Origin: Echinicola rosea
Lineage (GTDB): Bacteria; Bacteroidota; Bacteroidia; Cytophagales; Cyclobacteriaceae
Direction of reading: 5' to 3'
NCBI RefSeq assembly: GCF_005281475.1
Contig: NZ_CP040106.1
Span: 3,996,501 to 4,060,500, forward strand
DNA length: 64,000 nucleotides
The notes beneath the pieces are model-generated. The model saw only the letters and a program-made list of their open reading frames with translations, did no database searches and was not told where the DNA came from. A program made the translations under genes and the position numbers. This document shows positions 10,370 to 18,947 of this stretch, piece after piece. Position 1 is the stretch's first letter. Each line of letters starts with the position of its first letter.

Positions 10370-10370
10370 C

Positions 10371-11066
10371 TCAAATCGTTTTGAGGTAAAGCTGTTGCAA
10401 TGATTTGGCATCGACATCGGTAGTCGAAGTGGAATGTACCATCTCTCCCTCCTTCATAATGCCAATCCTTGAGCCCACATTTACAGCATTGAAAATATCG
10501 TGGGTGGCCATAAAAATTGCCGTACCCGCATGGGCAAGCTGCTTACATATAAGCGTAAATTCGTCCGTTGCTTTGGGGTCCAGCCCTGAAGTGGGCTCAT
10601 CCATAAAGACCACCTCCGCATGCTTTGACAAGGCAATGGCAATCCCTACTTTTTGGCGCATTCCCTTTGAATAGGTGGACAGCGGCCTAGCATGTGCCTG
10701 CTGTGGCAAACCTGATTTTTCCAAAAAGTTCATAAGTTCCTTTGCTGAATATCGATAACCGGCCATTCGGCTGAAAAGGTCCAGGTTTTCGGTACCAGAA
10801 AGGTTACCGTAAAGCTGTACTACTTCCGGGATATAGGCGATCAATTTGTTGGTATCCGCCATTTGGGTTCCCACCTCCATGTGATTGATCAATGCCTTTC
10901 CAGAGGTCGGCTTTAACAATCCCAAAAAAATGTTGATCGTAGTGGTCTTGCCTGCCCCGTTTTGACCGAGCAGACAAAAAATTTCTCCTTTATCAATTTT
11001 AAAGTTTAACCCCTTGAGTGCCTGATACTCCCCATAGGTTTTCTTCAAGTCTATCGCTTCTAGCAT
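10371..11066 (-). CDS. ABC transporter ATP-binding protein (NatA/CcmA-like)
   Basis: 231 residues from the ATG at 11066 (MLEAIDLKK); the longer frame begins with GTG and adds a cysteine-rich tail-like stretch unlikely to be translated. Walker A GQNGAGKTTT, Q-loop region, signature YSKGMRQ, Walker B VVFMDEPTSGLD and the switch His in ATHD are all present, so it should be an active ATPase. The NatA-like subfamily normally pairs with ABC-2 permeases, which here are the two DUF3526 proteins 2.5 kb downstream. The first gene of the five-gene operon; the TonB receptor starts one base after its stop (TGAGATG), suggesting translational coupling. Confidence 0.93.
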   Translation of the reverse strand: MLEAIDLKKTYGEYQALKGLNFKIDKGEIFCLLGQNGAGKTTTINIFLGLLKPTSGKALINHMEVGTQMADTNKLIAYIPEVVQLYGNLSGTENLDLFSRMAGYRYSAKELMNFLEKSGLPQQAHARPLSTYSKGMRQKVGIAIALSKHAEVVFMDEPTSGLDPKATDEFTLICKQLAHAGTAIFMATHDIFNAVNVGSRIGIMKEGEMVHSTSTTDVDAKSLQQLYLKTI

Positions 11067-11294
11067 GTGGATGATTGGTTTACAAATGCAATTACAGCAC
11101 AAAAGAAGAAAATCAAGACTTTAAATGCAACATTATTGCATTAAAATTGCGCAAAAATTCCCTAAGGTTAATGGTTGAAAAAATAGAATCAGATTTTATT
11201 GTAAAATAAAACGTAATAATTGTTCAAATAGATTTTTAACAGAAATGGGTCAATTTTTGACCTTCGCTGTTCACCCTCGTGAAATTCGCATACT

Positions 11295-11333
11295 ATAAAA
11301 AACCAAACCGCCAGATACTCGGGTATCTGGCGG
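11295..11333 (-). terminator. Intrinsic terminator after the 11384-13738 receptor gene
   Basis: Perfect 11-bp inverted repeat CCGCCAGATAC / GTATCTGGCGG (11308-11318 and 11323-11333) with a four-base loop. Read on the minus strand it is followed by TTTGGTTTTTTA. It lies about 50 bp beyond the receptor stop and separates that gene from the ABC operon. The rest of 11067-11383 is AT-rich and presumably carries the operon promoter; no element could be fixed. Confidence 0.88.
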
Positions 11334-11383
11334 CAAAATAATCAGGAAATAATAAGGACTGCTGCTTATTTTAGTCCTATGAT

Positions 11384-13738
11384 TTAAAATCTGACAGTGA
11401 GATTGGCGGCAAAATTGGCCGGAGCCTGTGCTACGCCGTAACTGGACCAATACTTCTCATTGGTAAGGTTATTGCCTTTGAGTCCTAACCTCCACGTGGG
11501 TTGTTCAAAGAATATGGAAGCATTAAATAATGTATAGGAAGGAACGGCAACCACATTGTCGCTAAACAGGTAATTTTCACCCACCTGATTTCCTCCGACC
11601 CCAAACCCAAGGCCCTTGAGTTTTCCTTGGAGCGCATAGGAAAGCCAAAGGTTGGCCACGTTCTCCGGTGCTCCCACTGCCTTGTTCCCCTCGATATCCT
11701 CATCGCTGGCCTTCACGATCCTGTTGTCATTATAGGCATAGCCAGCCACGATATTCAACCCGGCAATGGGATTGGCCACCACTTCTATATCTCCCCCCTT
11801 GCTTACCTGACGACCATCCTGTTCGATAAATCCATCTGCATTGGTGCGTATGGCATTATCTATGGCAATATGGTAATAGCTTATCGTAGCGGTAAGCCTC
11901 TTATCAAATACTTCTGCCTTCAGGCCGCCTTCTGCCTGTTCGGCATATAAAGGATCCAACACCAAGAGGGCCCCATCTGGCTGATTGGCTGGCGCCTGGT
12001 TTTGAAACCCGTTCATGTAATTTCCAAATACCGAAACCTGTTCTTTTACCAACTGGTAAATCAACCCGAGTTTTGGAGATAGGGAAGTTTGTTCATAGCC
12101 TTCGACTGTTCCATTATCCGGCCTGTAAAAATGATCCAGTCGTAAACTGAGCATCGTGGAAAGGCGGTCCGTCAGTGCTAACACATCCGATGCATAGAGA
12201 CTATATGTATTGTCGTTGGCTTTGTGCCATCCCGGCCAGTTTCCGGGCACCATATAAGGGTCAAGTTCTTGCTTTCGTAGTACCCTAAAATCCGTGGTTA
12301 CATCTACGGTATCTATAAATCCAGAAGTGGCAGCCTCACTCCTAGCATCCATAAACCTCAAGCTCGCTCCCACAAGTATTTTGTGACGGATGGTTCCGGT
12401 GGCAAATTCCCCATTGATATTTTCTTGGATATTGGTATAGCTGTTATATATCGGTCCCCAATTGCCTATATTTCTGGCCGCCAAACTCGGTGAGAGCCAA
12501 GTTGCATAATATTGGTAACTGTGATCAACATCCTCTTCTACATAAGAAAAAAGGGTCGTGGAGGTCCAGTTTTCGGATATTTTGTACTGTGCTTGTGTAA
12601 AAATTTTTAGGGATGACGTAGCGGCATTTGCATCTTCATGGAAGAGTGCTTTATTGTAATCGATCAATAATTCATCCGGGCCGGTAATACCGGAGTTTGC
12701 ACCATACCTTGAATATAGGGTCCTTGTGCTTTTCGCATCGAACAGTTCAGCATCCAAGGTAAAAGAGAGCCTATCGGATGCGATGTGCTTCAGGCTTGGA
12801 GAGATCAGAAAGGTATTGTTAAACCCATAATCCAAGAAACGTTTCTGTCGGTTCAATGCAGTGTTCAGCCTGAACAGTGTTTTCTTATCTTTGGTCAAAG
12901 GAGTATTGATGTCAGCTGTGATTCGGTGCAAGTTAAAGCTTCCCGTGGTATAGCCTATTTCGGTCAGTTTATCCTCCATTGGCTTTTTAGTGACCAAATT
13001 TACCACTCCCCCAAAGGAGCTAACATTACTCCCAAACAAGGTACCTGACGGGCCTTTCAGCACCTCAATTCGCTCAATATTACCGATATCCACGCTGGAC
13101 CTACCAGTGGATGTCTCCATACCGTTCCTGGAATTGATTCCGATATTGAAGCCCCTGAACGTCGCTGCAAAGCCTCCTGAGGGATAAATAACGGGCACTA
13201 CCCCTGTCGCATTCCTAACACTCTGGTCGATGTCCGTCAATACCTGTTCCTGTAGGAGTTCCTTGTTCACCACACTGTAAACCTGAGGATTTTCGAGGTT
13301 TTCCAAAGGCATGCGTGCCACGTATTCGGTAGCTTTATCGGCAAAACGGTTTACTTTACTATCTGCCACGATTACTTCCTGAAGGTCACTCCCGTTTTCA
13401 TATAGCAGTATTTTGCCAAGATCCTTTCTTTCACCCGGCTTTAGCGAAACCTGCATACTTCTTCTTCCATAGCTCACGTGGGAGATCTGCAGTTGGTAGT
13501 TGCCCGATGGCAAACCTTCTACTATAAACTCCCCACTATCGTCCGTAAGCGCCCCCTTATCCAGTTCCCTAAAATGAACATTTGCGTATGGAATGGGGCG
13601 ACCGCTTTTGTCAGCGACCTTTCCTTCTACTGATGAAAGCGCTTGTCTGGCGAAAGTTGGGAAACTACAACTCAAGCAGACTATACATAATAAGAAAAGG
13701 GCCTTCAGCCTAATATTTGGTTGGAAAAGATACATCAT
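11384..13738 (-). CDS. TonB-dependent siderophore receptor
   Basis: 784 residues. Signal peptide to about residue 31 (ends PTFARQ), a CarboxypepD_reg-like domain (about 36-115), then a plug with IDQSVRNATGVVPV, FRGFNIGINSRNG and IERIEVLKGPSGTLFGSN, the standard TonB-siderophore receptor signature, and GGVVNLVTKKP at the plug-barrel junction. The barrel closes with NLTNEKYW and a terminal aromatic (ANLTVRF). Likely imports a ferric siderophore into the periplasm. It is transcribed alone (terminator at 11308) and divergently from the ECF sigma gene at 13939, with a shared 200-bp control region. No STN domain is visible before the regulatory-like domain. Confidence 0.93.
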   Translation of the reverse strand: MMYLFQPNIRLKALFLLCIVCLSCSFPTFARQALSSVEGKVADKSGRPIPYANVHFRELDKGALTDDSGEFIVEGLPSGNYQLQISHVSYGRRSMQVSLKPGERKDLGKILLYENGSDLQEVIVADSKVNRFADKATEYVARMPLENLENPQVYSVVNKELLQEQVLTDIDQSVRNATGVVPVIYPSGGFAATFRGFNIGINSRNGMETSTGRSSVDIGNIERIEVLKGPSGTLFGSNVSSFGGVVNLVTKKPMEDKLTEIGYTTGSFNLHRITADINTPLTKDKKTLFRLNTALNRQKRFLDYGFNNTFLISPSLKHIASDRLSFTLDAELFDAKSTRTLYSRYGANSGITGPDELLIDYNKALFHEDANAATSSLKIFTQAQYKISENWTSTTLFSYVEEDVDHSYQYYATWLSPSLAARNIGNWGPIYNSYTNIQENINGEFATGTIRHKILVGASLRFMDARSEAATSGFIDTVDVTTDFRVLRKQELDPYMVPGNWPGWHKANDNTYSLYASDVLALTDRLSTMLSLRLDHFYRPDNGTVEGYEQTSLSPKLGLIYQLVKEQVSVFGNYMNGFQNQAPANQPDGALLVLDPLYAEQAEGGLKAEVFDKRLTATISYYHIAIDNAIRTNADGFIEQDGRQVSKGGDIEVVANPIAGLNIVAGYAYNDNRIVKASDEDIEGNKAVGAPENVANLWLSYALQGKLKGLGFGVGGNQVGENYLFSDNVVAVPSYTLFNASIFFEQPTWRLGLKGNNLTNEKYWSSYGVAQAPANFAANLTVRF

Positions 13739-13740
13739 AT

Positions 13741-13850
13741 TTTATTTAGATTAATTAAAATTAATGCAAAAGTAAGCGTTTATTTTTTGTTTGGCTTGGT
13801 TCAAAACAAAAACACTCATTGATTTTATCAATGATATTTTTATTTAGATT
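13741..13850. promoter_or_regulatory. Divergent control region with repeated TTTATTTAGATT
   Basis: The 12-mer TTTATTTAGATT occurs at 13741-13752, beside the receptor start codon, and again as a direct copy at 13839-13850, about 90 bp before the sigma-factor start. The first copy runs into TTAATTAAAATTAA, a weak dyad. Position around both start regions of iron-related genes suggests an operator, perhaps for a Fur- or DtxR-type repressor; regulator identity is inference. Confidence 0.35.
13767..13774 (-). promoter_or_regulatory. Putative -7 promoter element of the siderophore receptor gene
   Basis: On the minus strand the sequence is TACTTTTG, an exact match to the Bacteroidota -7 consensus TAnnTTTG, 28 bp upstream of the ATG at 13738. 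No TTTG was found at the usual ~19-nt spacing (the nearest is 27 nt away), so the call is tentative. Confidence 0.4.
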
Positions 13851-13938
13851 TAATTTTAATAAATGCTTGATTCAGGAAAACACGACGCTTTAATTTGTGG
13901 TCACAACACCCCCAATCTACTATAACCCTTCCTACCAT

Positions 13939-14490
13939 ATGTTCCTTAGAAATAAAAAGAGCAATCCAAAGCCAGCCCCTACTTTCCAATCGGAAAAGGA
14001 GTTTGAGGAGATCTATAAAAGGTATTCCAAGCCAATGATATCGATGGCATATAATCGTACAGGAGATAAGGAAGTAGCCAAAGAGATCGTACAGGACGTA
14101 TTTCTTTCACTTTGGAAACGCCGTGAAGAGGTAAGGATAAGAGGCTCCATCAAAAACTACCTTTTGAGGGCTGTAAAACTGGAAATAATAGATTACTACC
14201 GTAAAAAAAGCAGAAAAGAGAAGCACCAACATTATCTTACTGAAAATGCGTGCCAATCGTCTCGCTCCACCGAACAAACAATCCTATTCAATGAATTGAA
14301 CCTGAGGATCTCGGCCATGGTGGACAAACTTCCTGCCCAATGTCGGGAAGTGTACCTGTTGAGCCGGGAAAAAGGCCTTAACAACAAAGAAATCGCCCTG
14401 TCCATGGCCGTTACCGAGAAAACTGTAGAATCCCACCTTACCAAAGCCCTCAAATTCCTCCGCTCCAGCATCACCATCTGTACAGATTGA
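13939..14490 (+). CDS. ECF-type RNA polymerase sigma factor (FecI-like)
   Basis: 183 residues from the ATG at 13939; a GTG at 13897 would give 197 but falls in a promoter-like stretch. Region 2 is visible as FEEIYKRYSKPMISMAYNRTGD...AKEIVQDVFLSLW, region 4 as LPAQCREVYLLSREKGLNNKEIA followed by the helix-turn-helix VTEKTVESHLTKALKFLR. This is the Bacteroidota sigma-70/FecI-like pattern. It is followed by a FecR-like anti-sigma, a TonB receptor, a DUF4374 lipoprotein and a PepSY protein, which it most likely controls. The trigger is unknown. Confidence 0.93.
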   Translation: MFLRNKKSNPKPAPTFQSEKEFEEIYKRYSKPMISMAYNRTGDKEVAKEIVQDVFLSLWKRREEVRIRGSIKNYLLRAVKLEIIDYYRKKSRKEKHQHYLTENACQSSRSTEQTILFNELNLRISAMVDKLPAQCREVYLLSREKGLNNKEIALSMAVTEKTVESHLTKALKFLRSSITICTD

Positions 14491-14531
14491 TTCCTTTCTC
14501 TTCCATGAAAACGAAACCATTGGCTGCTGCC

Positions 14532-14573
14532 GTCCACATTTAAAAAAAAAAATTACTTTTTTTAAATGTGGAC
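14532..14573 (+). repeat. Long A/T-rich hairpin between sigma and anti-sigma genes
   Basis: 17-bp perfect inverted repeat: GTCCACATTT plus seven A (from 14532) pairs with seven T plus AAATGTGGAC (to 14573), with an 8-nt loop. No T-run follows it, so it is not an ordinary intrinsic terminator. It may attenuate transcription into, or block translation of, the anti-sigma gene starting 60 bp later. Confidence 0.7.
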
Positions 14574-14633
14574 TCAGGGTAAACCATCGAATGAACGGCT
14601 ATACTTTTAATTGGGTCAAAAACCGTAACCGAA

Positions 14634-15251
14634 ATGAACATTACAAATGACTTATTGGACAGGTATAGCCGCAACCTGTGCTCGCCCGGTGAACGGGCAT
14701 TGGTGGAGGCTTGGCTGGATTCCACCCATGACGAAACTTTCCACCTCACGGAATTGGAGCTCCAGTCCATGGATTCCGAGGTGTGGGACAAACTGAACCA
14801 AGGAATGCATTCCAAGAAGGACGTTCCCATGTACCGCACCTTTCTCCGTTACGCAGCAGGGGTTGCATTAGCTGCTGGCCTTGTTTCGGCTTCTTTTTGG
14901 TCAGGATATAGCATGCGACCCAAAGCCCTAACCGGGACTGCAGTAAAAGACAGCCATACGGCCTCGACTATAGACAATATGCTCTACCTGAGCAATAATC
15001 CGGGCATCTCCAAAAGGGTTTCTGCCAACAGTTGCGAACTACGCTTTCAGGGAGTGTTAAGGGTGTATAATAATTCCCCTTCTCCAAAGCTGGTAACCTG
15101 TGGTGGAAAGACCCTCTCCGCTTCTCCCGGCAAGGCCACCTATTACCTCAACACCAAGCTTCATGGCTTTAGGGAAATCAATATGCAATCTGGTGAAATG
15201 CTGTTTTATGAAAACCAACTTAAGAAATCTTCCATTAGTATATGCGTCTAA
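14634..15251 (+). CDS. Short FecR-like anti-sigma factor
   Basis: 205 residues, against roughly 300-400 for a usual Bacteroidota FecR. The first ~65 residues (LLDRYSRNLCSPGERALVEAWL) match the cytoplasmic N-terminal anti-sigma part of FecR proteins. One membrane helix follows (about 69-91, AAGVALAAGLVSASFW). Only ~115 periplasmic residues remain, and neither the FecR domain nor the C-terminal DUF4974-type domain is recognisable. A short conserved-looking piece (GGKTLSASPGKATYYL) could be a FecR relic. The stop overlaps the next start (TAATG at 15249-15253), so anti-sigma and receptor are translationally coupled. It should hold the upstream sigma factor; how it senses substrate is unclear. Confidence 0.8.
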   Translation: MNITNDLLDRYSRNLCSPGERALVEAWLDSTHDETFHLTELELQSMDSEVWDKLNQGMHSKKDVPMYRTFLRYAAGVALAAGLVSASFWSGYSMRPKALTGTAVKDSHTASTIDNMLYLSNNPGISKRVSANSCELRFQGVLRVYNNSPSPKLVTCGGKTLSASPGKATYYLNTKLHGFREINMQSGEMLFYENQLKKSSISICV

Positions 15252-17629
15252 TGATTAAAAGAAGCCTCCTTCTTATATTACTCCTATACCAGGCGCTGCT
15301 CCAGGGAAATGCCCAAGACCATTCTACTACATTGATCGGGACGGTGCACTTAGAGAGCGGTCCTCCCCTTCCTGGCGTGATCATCAGAATAGAAGGCACC
15401 CAACTGGGATCCATATCAAATGAACATGGCCAGTTTGAGATTGATGGTATCAGTCCGGGAACATACACCGTATCCTGTCAGGCCATGGGCTACGCCCCGC
15501 AAAGCAAGGAAGTCAATTTCATTCTGGGCAAGGCCGTTTCCCTTGACTTTTACATGACCGAAAGTGCCCAGCAACTAGGTGAAGTGACTGTGATGGGCAA
15601 AACCGAATCGACCTTGCTACGGGAATCCTCCAAGGCAGTCACGGTAGTAGATACCAAAGAAGCAAAACTCCAAACGGCCGATCTCGGTGAAGTGCTCAAC
15701 ACCGTATCGGGCGTAAATGTACGACGATCGGGAGGGTTGGGCTCGGAAAACCGTTTTTCCCTCAACGGCCTCACTGATGACCAAATCCGCTTTATGCTGG
15801 ACGGCATACCGTTGGACATTATGGGCTATAGCTCCGGAATCGCCAATGTGCCTGTAAATTTAATTGAGCGGGCAGAAATCTATAAAGGAGTAGTCCCCGT
15901 AGATCTGGGAGCCGATGCACTTGGAGGAGCCGTGAACCTGGTATCCAATGGCAGCAGCGACATTAGCCAAGGGGCCGTATCTTATCAGGTAGGTTCCTTT
16001 GGCACCCAACGGGTCTCACTGGAGGCACAGCGTAAAACCAATGCAAAAGGGTTCTTTGTTCGTGGTAGCGGTTACTATGACTACGCGAAGAACAATTACC
16101 TCGTAGATGTGGAAATTGTGGGAGACGGGGGAAAACTGCACGATGCTACTGTGCCCCGGTTTCACGATTCATACCGAAGCTACGGCCTACGGGGAACGGT
16201 TGGCCTGGCAAACCAAAAATGGGCAGATGAAATTTCATTGGAGGCTTTTGCCAACCACACTGCCCGGGATATCCAAAACAACAACGTCATGTCCATTGTT
16301 TACGGAGAGGTTACCAGCCAGAACACCAACCAAGGTGCCTTGTTGCGCTATCGAAAAGAAATCGCCAAGCGCCTTCGCATCAACTTTGCCAGCGGATATA
16401 CCTATGACCAGGTGCACTTTTTAGATACCAGTCGGTACATCTATACCTGGACAGGAGATGTGGTCAGGGAAGCAAACGGGGCACCAAGAGAACGCTCCCC
16501 GGGGGAGCTCGGACAAGCAACCGACCGCCTCATATGGGACCATAATACCTATGCACGGCTCAGTATGGAGTATCAACTGGGAGCAAGGCACCTTTTACGG
16601 GCTTCCTCGGCCCCCACCTATGTCTCCCGGTCTGGTAACGAAAGATGGAACGAAGAAGATGAAACCATCGACCCACTCCATGAGATAAACACGCTGTTTA
16701 CATGGGTAAACGGACTAGAACACCGCTTCAACTCGGCTGATGAAAAATTGGAAAACAGCTTCTTTGTTAAGCATTATTTCCAAGCTGTCCGCGCAGAAGA
16801 GCCTACGTCCACCCTTGGAGTCACCAGAAACATGGACCGGGAGTCAAACAATTTTGGTATTGGTAACAGTCTTCGCTTTCACTTGCATCCACGGTGGATG
16901 CTAAAGGCATCCTACGAATGGGCCACGCGATTGCCACGGTCAGGAGAGATTTTTGGCAACGGCAGGTTGATTCTGCCCAATCTTTCCTTGAAGCCTGAAA
17001 GAAGCCATAATGCTAACCTGGCCATTCATTTCTCCAGTTCCCAGGACGCTCATGAATCGTGGAAGCTTTCCTTAAATGGATTTTTGCGCGGCACCGACCA
17101 ACTTATCTTACTATTGGGTAATAATGAGGTTTTCAGCTATCAGAACGTTTTTGCAGCCCGGTCGCTAGGTGTTGAATTCAACGGGTCTTGGCAGTCTTCC
17201 AACAAACGTCTGCAGGTCACCGCCAACACCACTGTTCAGGATTTCAGAAACCAAAGCTCAAAGGGAGATTTTGGCCCTTATGCAGGAGATCGCATCCCCA
17301 ATAGGCCCTATTTCTTTATCAATAACAGTGTAGGCTATCATTTCCCAGAGCTGTTTACCAATGGAGGGAATCTGCACATATTCCTTAAAAACCGTTATGT
17401 CCACGAGTTTTACAAGGGCTGGGAAAGTGTGGGGCTAAAGAAATTCAAGGCCATTATCCCTACACAATTTATCCAACATGCAGGCGCCACTTATCAAATG
17501 CCCCTAAAAGGACTACAAACTTCCCTGACCGCAGAGGTCCACAACCTCACCAATTCGGAGGTCTATGATTTCTTTGGCGTCCAAAAACCGGGAAGGGCCT
17601 ACTATTTGAAATTGACCACCTCATTTTAA
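15251..17629 (+). CDS. TonB-dependent receptor (XusA-like) of the sigma-controlled locus
   Basis: 792 residues from the ATG at 15251, which overlaps the anti-sigma stop and yields a good signal peptide (MIKRSLLLILLLYQALLQGNAQ region); an ATG at 15242 is the alternative. The order is signal peptide, CarboxypepD_reg-like domain (about 26-108), plug (GEVLNTVSGVNVRRSGGLG, RFSLNGL, IERAEIYKGVVPVDLGADALGG) and a barrel ending in RAYYLKLTTSF. The plug style is that of FecA/CirA-type metallophore receptors. There is no N-terminal STN signalling domain as in FecA, which matters because a sigma/anti-sigma pair sits directly upstream. A DUF4374 lipoprotein and a PepSY protein follow, as in Xus loci. Confidence 0.9.
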   Translation: MIKRSLLLILLLYQALLQGNAQDHSTTLIGTVHLESGPPLPGVIIRIEGTQLGSISNEHGQFEIDGISPGTYTVSCQAMGYAPQSKEVNFILGKAVSLDFYMTESAQQLGEVTVMGKTESTLLRESSKAVTVVDTKEAKLQTADLGEVLNTVSGVNVRRSGGLGSENRFSLNGLTDDQIRFMLDGIPLDIMGYSSGIANVPVNLIERAEIYKGVVPVDLGADALGGAVNLVSNGSSDISQGAVSYQVGSFGTQRVSLEAQRKTNAKGFFVRGSGYYDYAKNNYLVDVEIVGDGGKLHDATVPRFHDSYRSYGLRGTVGLANQKWADEISLEAFANHTARDIQNNNVMSIVYGEVTSQNTNQGALLRYRKEIAKRLRINFASGYTYDQVHFLDTSRYIYTWTGDVVREANGAPRERSPGELGQATDRLIWDHNTYARLSMEYQLGARHLLRASSAPTYVSRSGNERWNEEDETIDPLHEINTLFTWVNGLEHRFNSADEKLENSFFVKHYFQAVRAEEPTSTLGVTRNMDRESNNFGIGNSLRFHLHPRWMLKASYEWATRLPRSGEIFGNGRLILPNLSLKPERSHNANLAIHFSSSQDAHESWKLSLNGFLRGTDQLILLLGNNEVFSYQNVFAARSLGVEFNGSWQSSNKRLQVTANTTVQDFRNQSSKGDFGPYAGDRIPNRPYFFINNSVGYHFPELFTNGGNLHIFLKNRYVHEFYKGWESVGLKKFKAIIPTQFIQHAGATYQMPLKGLQTSLTAEVHNLTNSEVYDFFGVQKPGRAYYLKLTTSF

Positions 17630-17654
17630 ACCAATAAATGTTCATTTAATCAAT

Positions 17655-18929
17655 ATGTATAAAATGTATTTATCAATGACAAACAAAAGTAACGTAGCCT
17701 CCCGCTACAAAAACCAATTTATTCGTCTATTTGCGGTAATGCTCTCGCTTGCCGTATTTTCCTGTAACGAAGATGAACCCGAAAACAATGGTACCGATCC
17801 CGAAGAAGGAGGCGATCTCTATGCTATATTTTACCGGGTAAACACTCCTGATGGGAGATTGCATTATACCACGCTGGTCGAAGACCTGATGACCAGTGAA
17901 GTGGATCCCTCCAATGCCATCGAAACTTCCGGCAATGCTCGGTTTTTCGCTCCTGAATCCAAAAATTACTTTACCATTGCCGACCCTGCAGACTACAGCT
18001 TCACCCGTTATGACATCACAGAGGACAACGAAATTTGGGAAGGGGATCGTTTCTCCATGGCCAATGAAGGGGTGACCGATCTTCAAAACCGGAACATTTT
18101 CCTCAGTGAAACAAAAGCTTATTATATCGACTACACCCAAGGACAGATCATCGTTTGGAATCCTGAGGACATGTCCATCACCAAATCCTTTGATCTCCCG
18201 GAACAACTGCGGGACGGCTATCAGGGGTATTGGGTGTCCATGCCATTTGATGAATTCCAGATTGTAGGCAACCGTCTTTATATTCCAGCCGGATGGCTCA
18301 ATTGGGATAACGAAACTTATCTCGACAAAACAGGCCTGGCCATCGTTGACATCGAAAATGATGCCGTCATTTCCTATGCTGAAACGGACAGGTGCCCCAT
18401 GGCGGTCATGCCTGCCATCATGGAAAATGGGGACGCCTATTATGGCACCAGCTACTACCTGCCATTTGCCACAACATCCAGAGAAAAAGAAGACTGTGGA
18501 TGCATCCTAAAAGTGGAAGCCGGGGCTGATGGCTTCGATGAGGATTATGATCCCAATTACATGGATCAAATCGAAGGCTATAGTGTGGGTATTTCTTTGG
18601 GCAAGTCTCCTAAAGAAAATCATGGATACGTAAGGGTATTGGACACCGAAAAACTGGCTTGGTCTCCCGAAATGGACGGAAGGGACTATTATAGCTTAAG
18701 TTGGTTTACCTACGAAATTAACCTTCCCGAACAAACGGTCGTGGGCAAAGCCGATCTACCATATGCAGGATCATATGTGGGGTCGCCTTACGTTATCGAT
18801 GGCCAAAACTATAGCAGTATTTCAGATGAAGACGGTAATACTACCATTATCCGATATGCTCCTGATGGATCCTACACAGAAGGTATTTCTCTTCCAGGTT
18901 CACTGATGGGCATTCAGAAAGTAAGGTAG
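17655..18929 (+). CDS. DUF4374 lipoprotein (XusB-like, putative surface siderophore-binding protein)
   Basis: 424 residues from the first ATG; ATG codons at 17664 and 17676 are alternatives. A hydrophobic stretch ends in lipobox VFSC with lipid Cys37, followed by NEDEPENN, an acidic tail of the type that marks surface export in Bacteroidota. The rest is an all-beta, repeated WD/YWTD-like propeller (strands such as TKAYYIDYTQGQIIVWNPED and NRLYIPAGWLNW) characteristic of DUF4374. In Bacteroides thetaiotaomicron the DUF4374 lipoprotein XusB binds ferric enterobactin/salmochelin for the receptor XusA. The same order (TonB receptor, DUF4374, PepSY) is found here, so a siderophore-capture role is inferred. 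Starts 25 bp after the receptor. Confidence 0.85.
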   Translation: MYKMYLSMTNKSNVASRYKNQFIRLFAVMLSLAVFSCNEDEPENNGTDPEEGGDLYAIFYRVNTPDGRLHYTTLVEDLMTSEVDPSNAIETSGNARFFAPESKNYFTIADPADYSFTRYDITEDNEIWEGDRFSMANEGVTDLQNRNIFLSETKAYYIDYTQGQIIVWNPEDMSITKSFDLPEQLRDGYQGYWVSMPFDEFQIVGNRLYIPAGWLNWDNETYLDKTGLAIVDIENDAVISYAETDRCPMAVMPAIMENGDAYYGTSYYLPFATTSREKEDCGCILKVEAGADGFDEDYDPNYMDQIEGYSVGISLGKSPKENHGYVRVLDTEKLAWSPEMDGRDYYSLSWFTYEINLPEQTVVGKADLPYAGSYVGSPYVIDGQNYSSISDEDGNTTIIRYAPDGSYTEGISLPGSLMGIQKVR

Positions 18930-18947
18930 GGAATTTCCTGTCAACAC

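Noticed and set aside
13897..13938. GTG start for the sigma factor
   Set aside because: The extra 14 codons (VTTPPIYYNPSYH-like) resemble leader DNA and overlap a promoter-like TTAATTTG; the ATG at 13939 is favoured.
14232..14839. Minus-strand frames across the sigma/anti-sigma genes
   Set aside because: They overlap the well-supported sigma and FecR-like genes and show no family resemblance.
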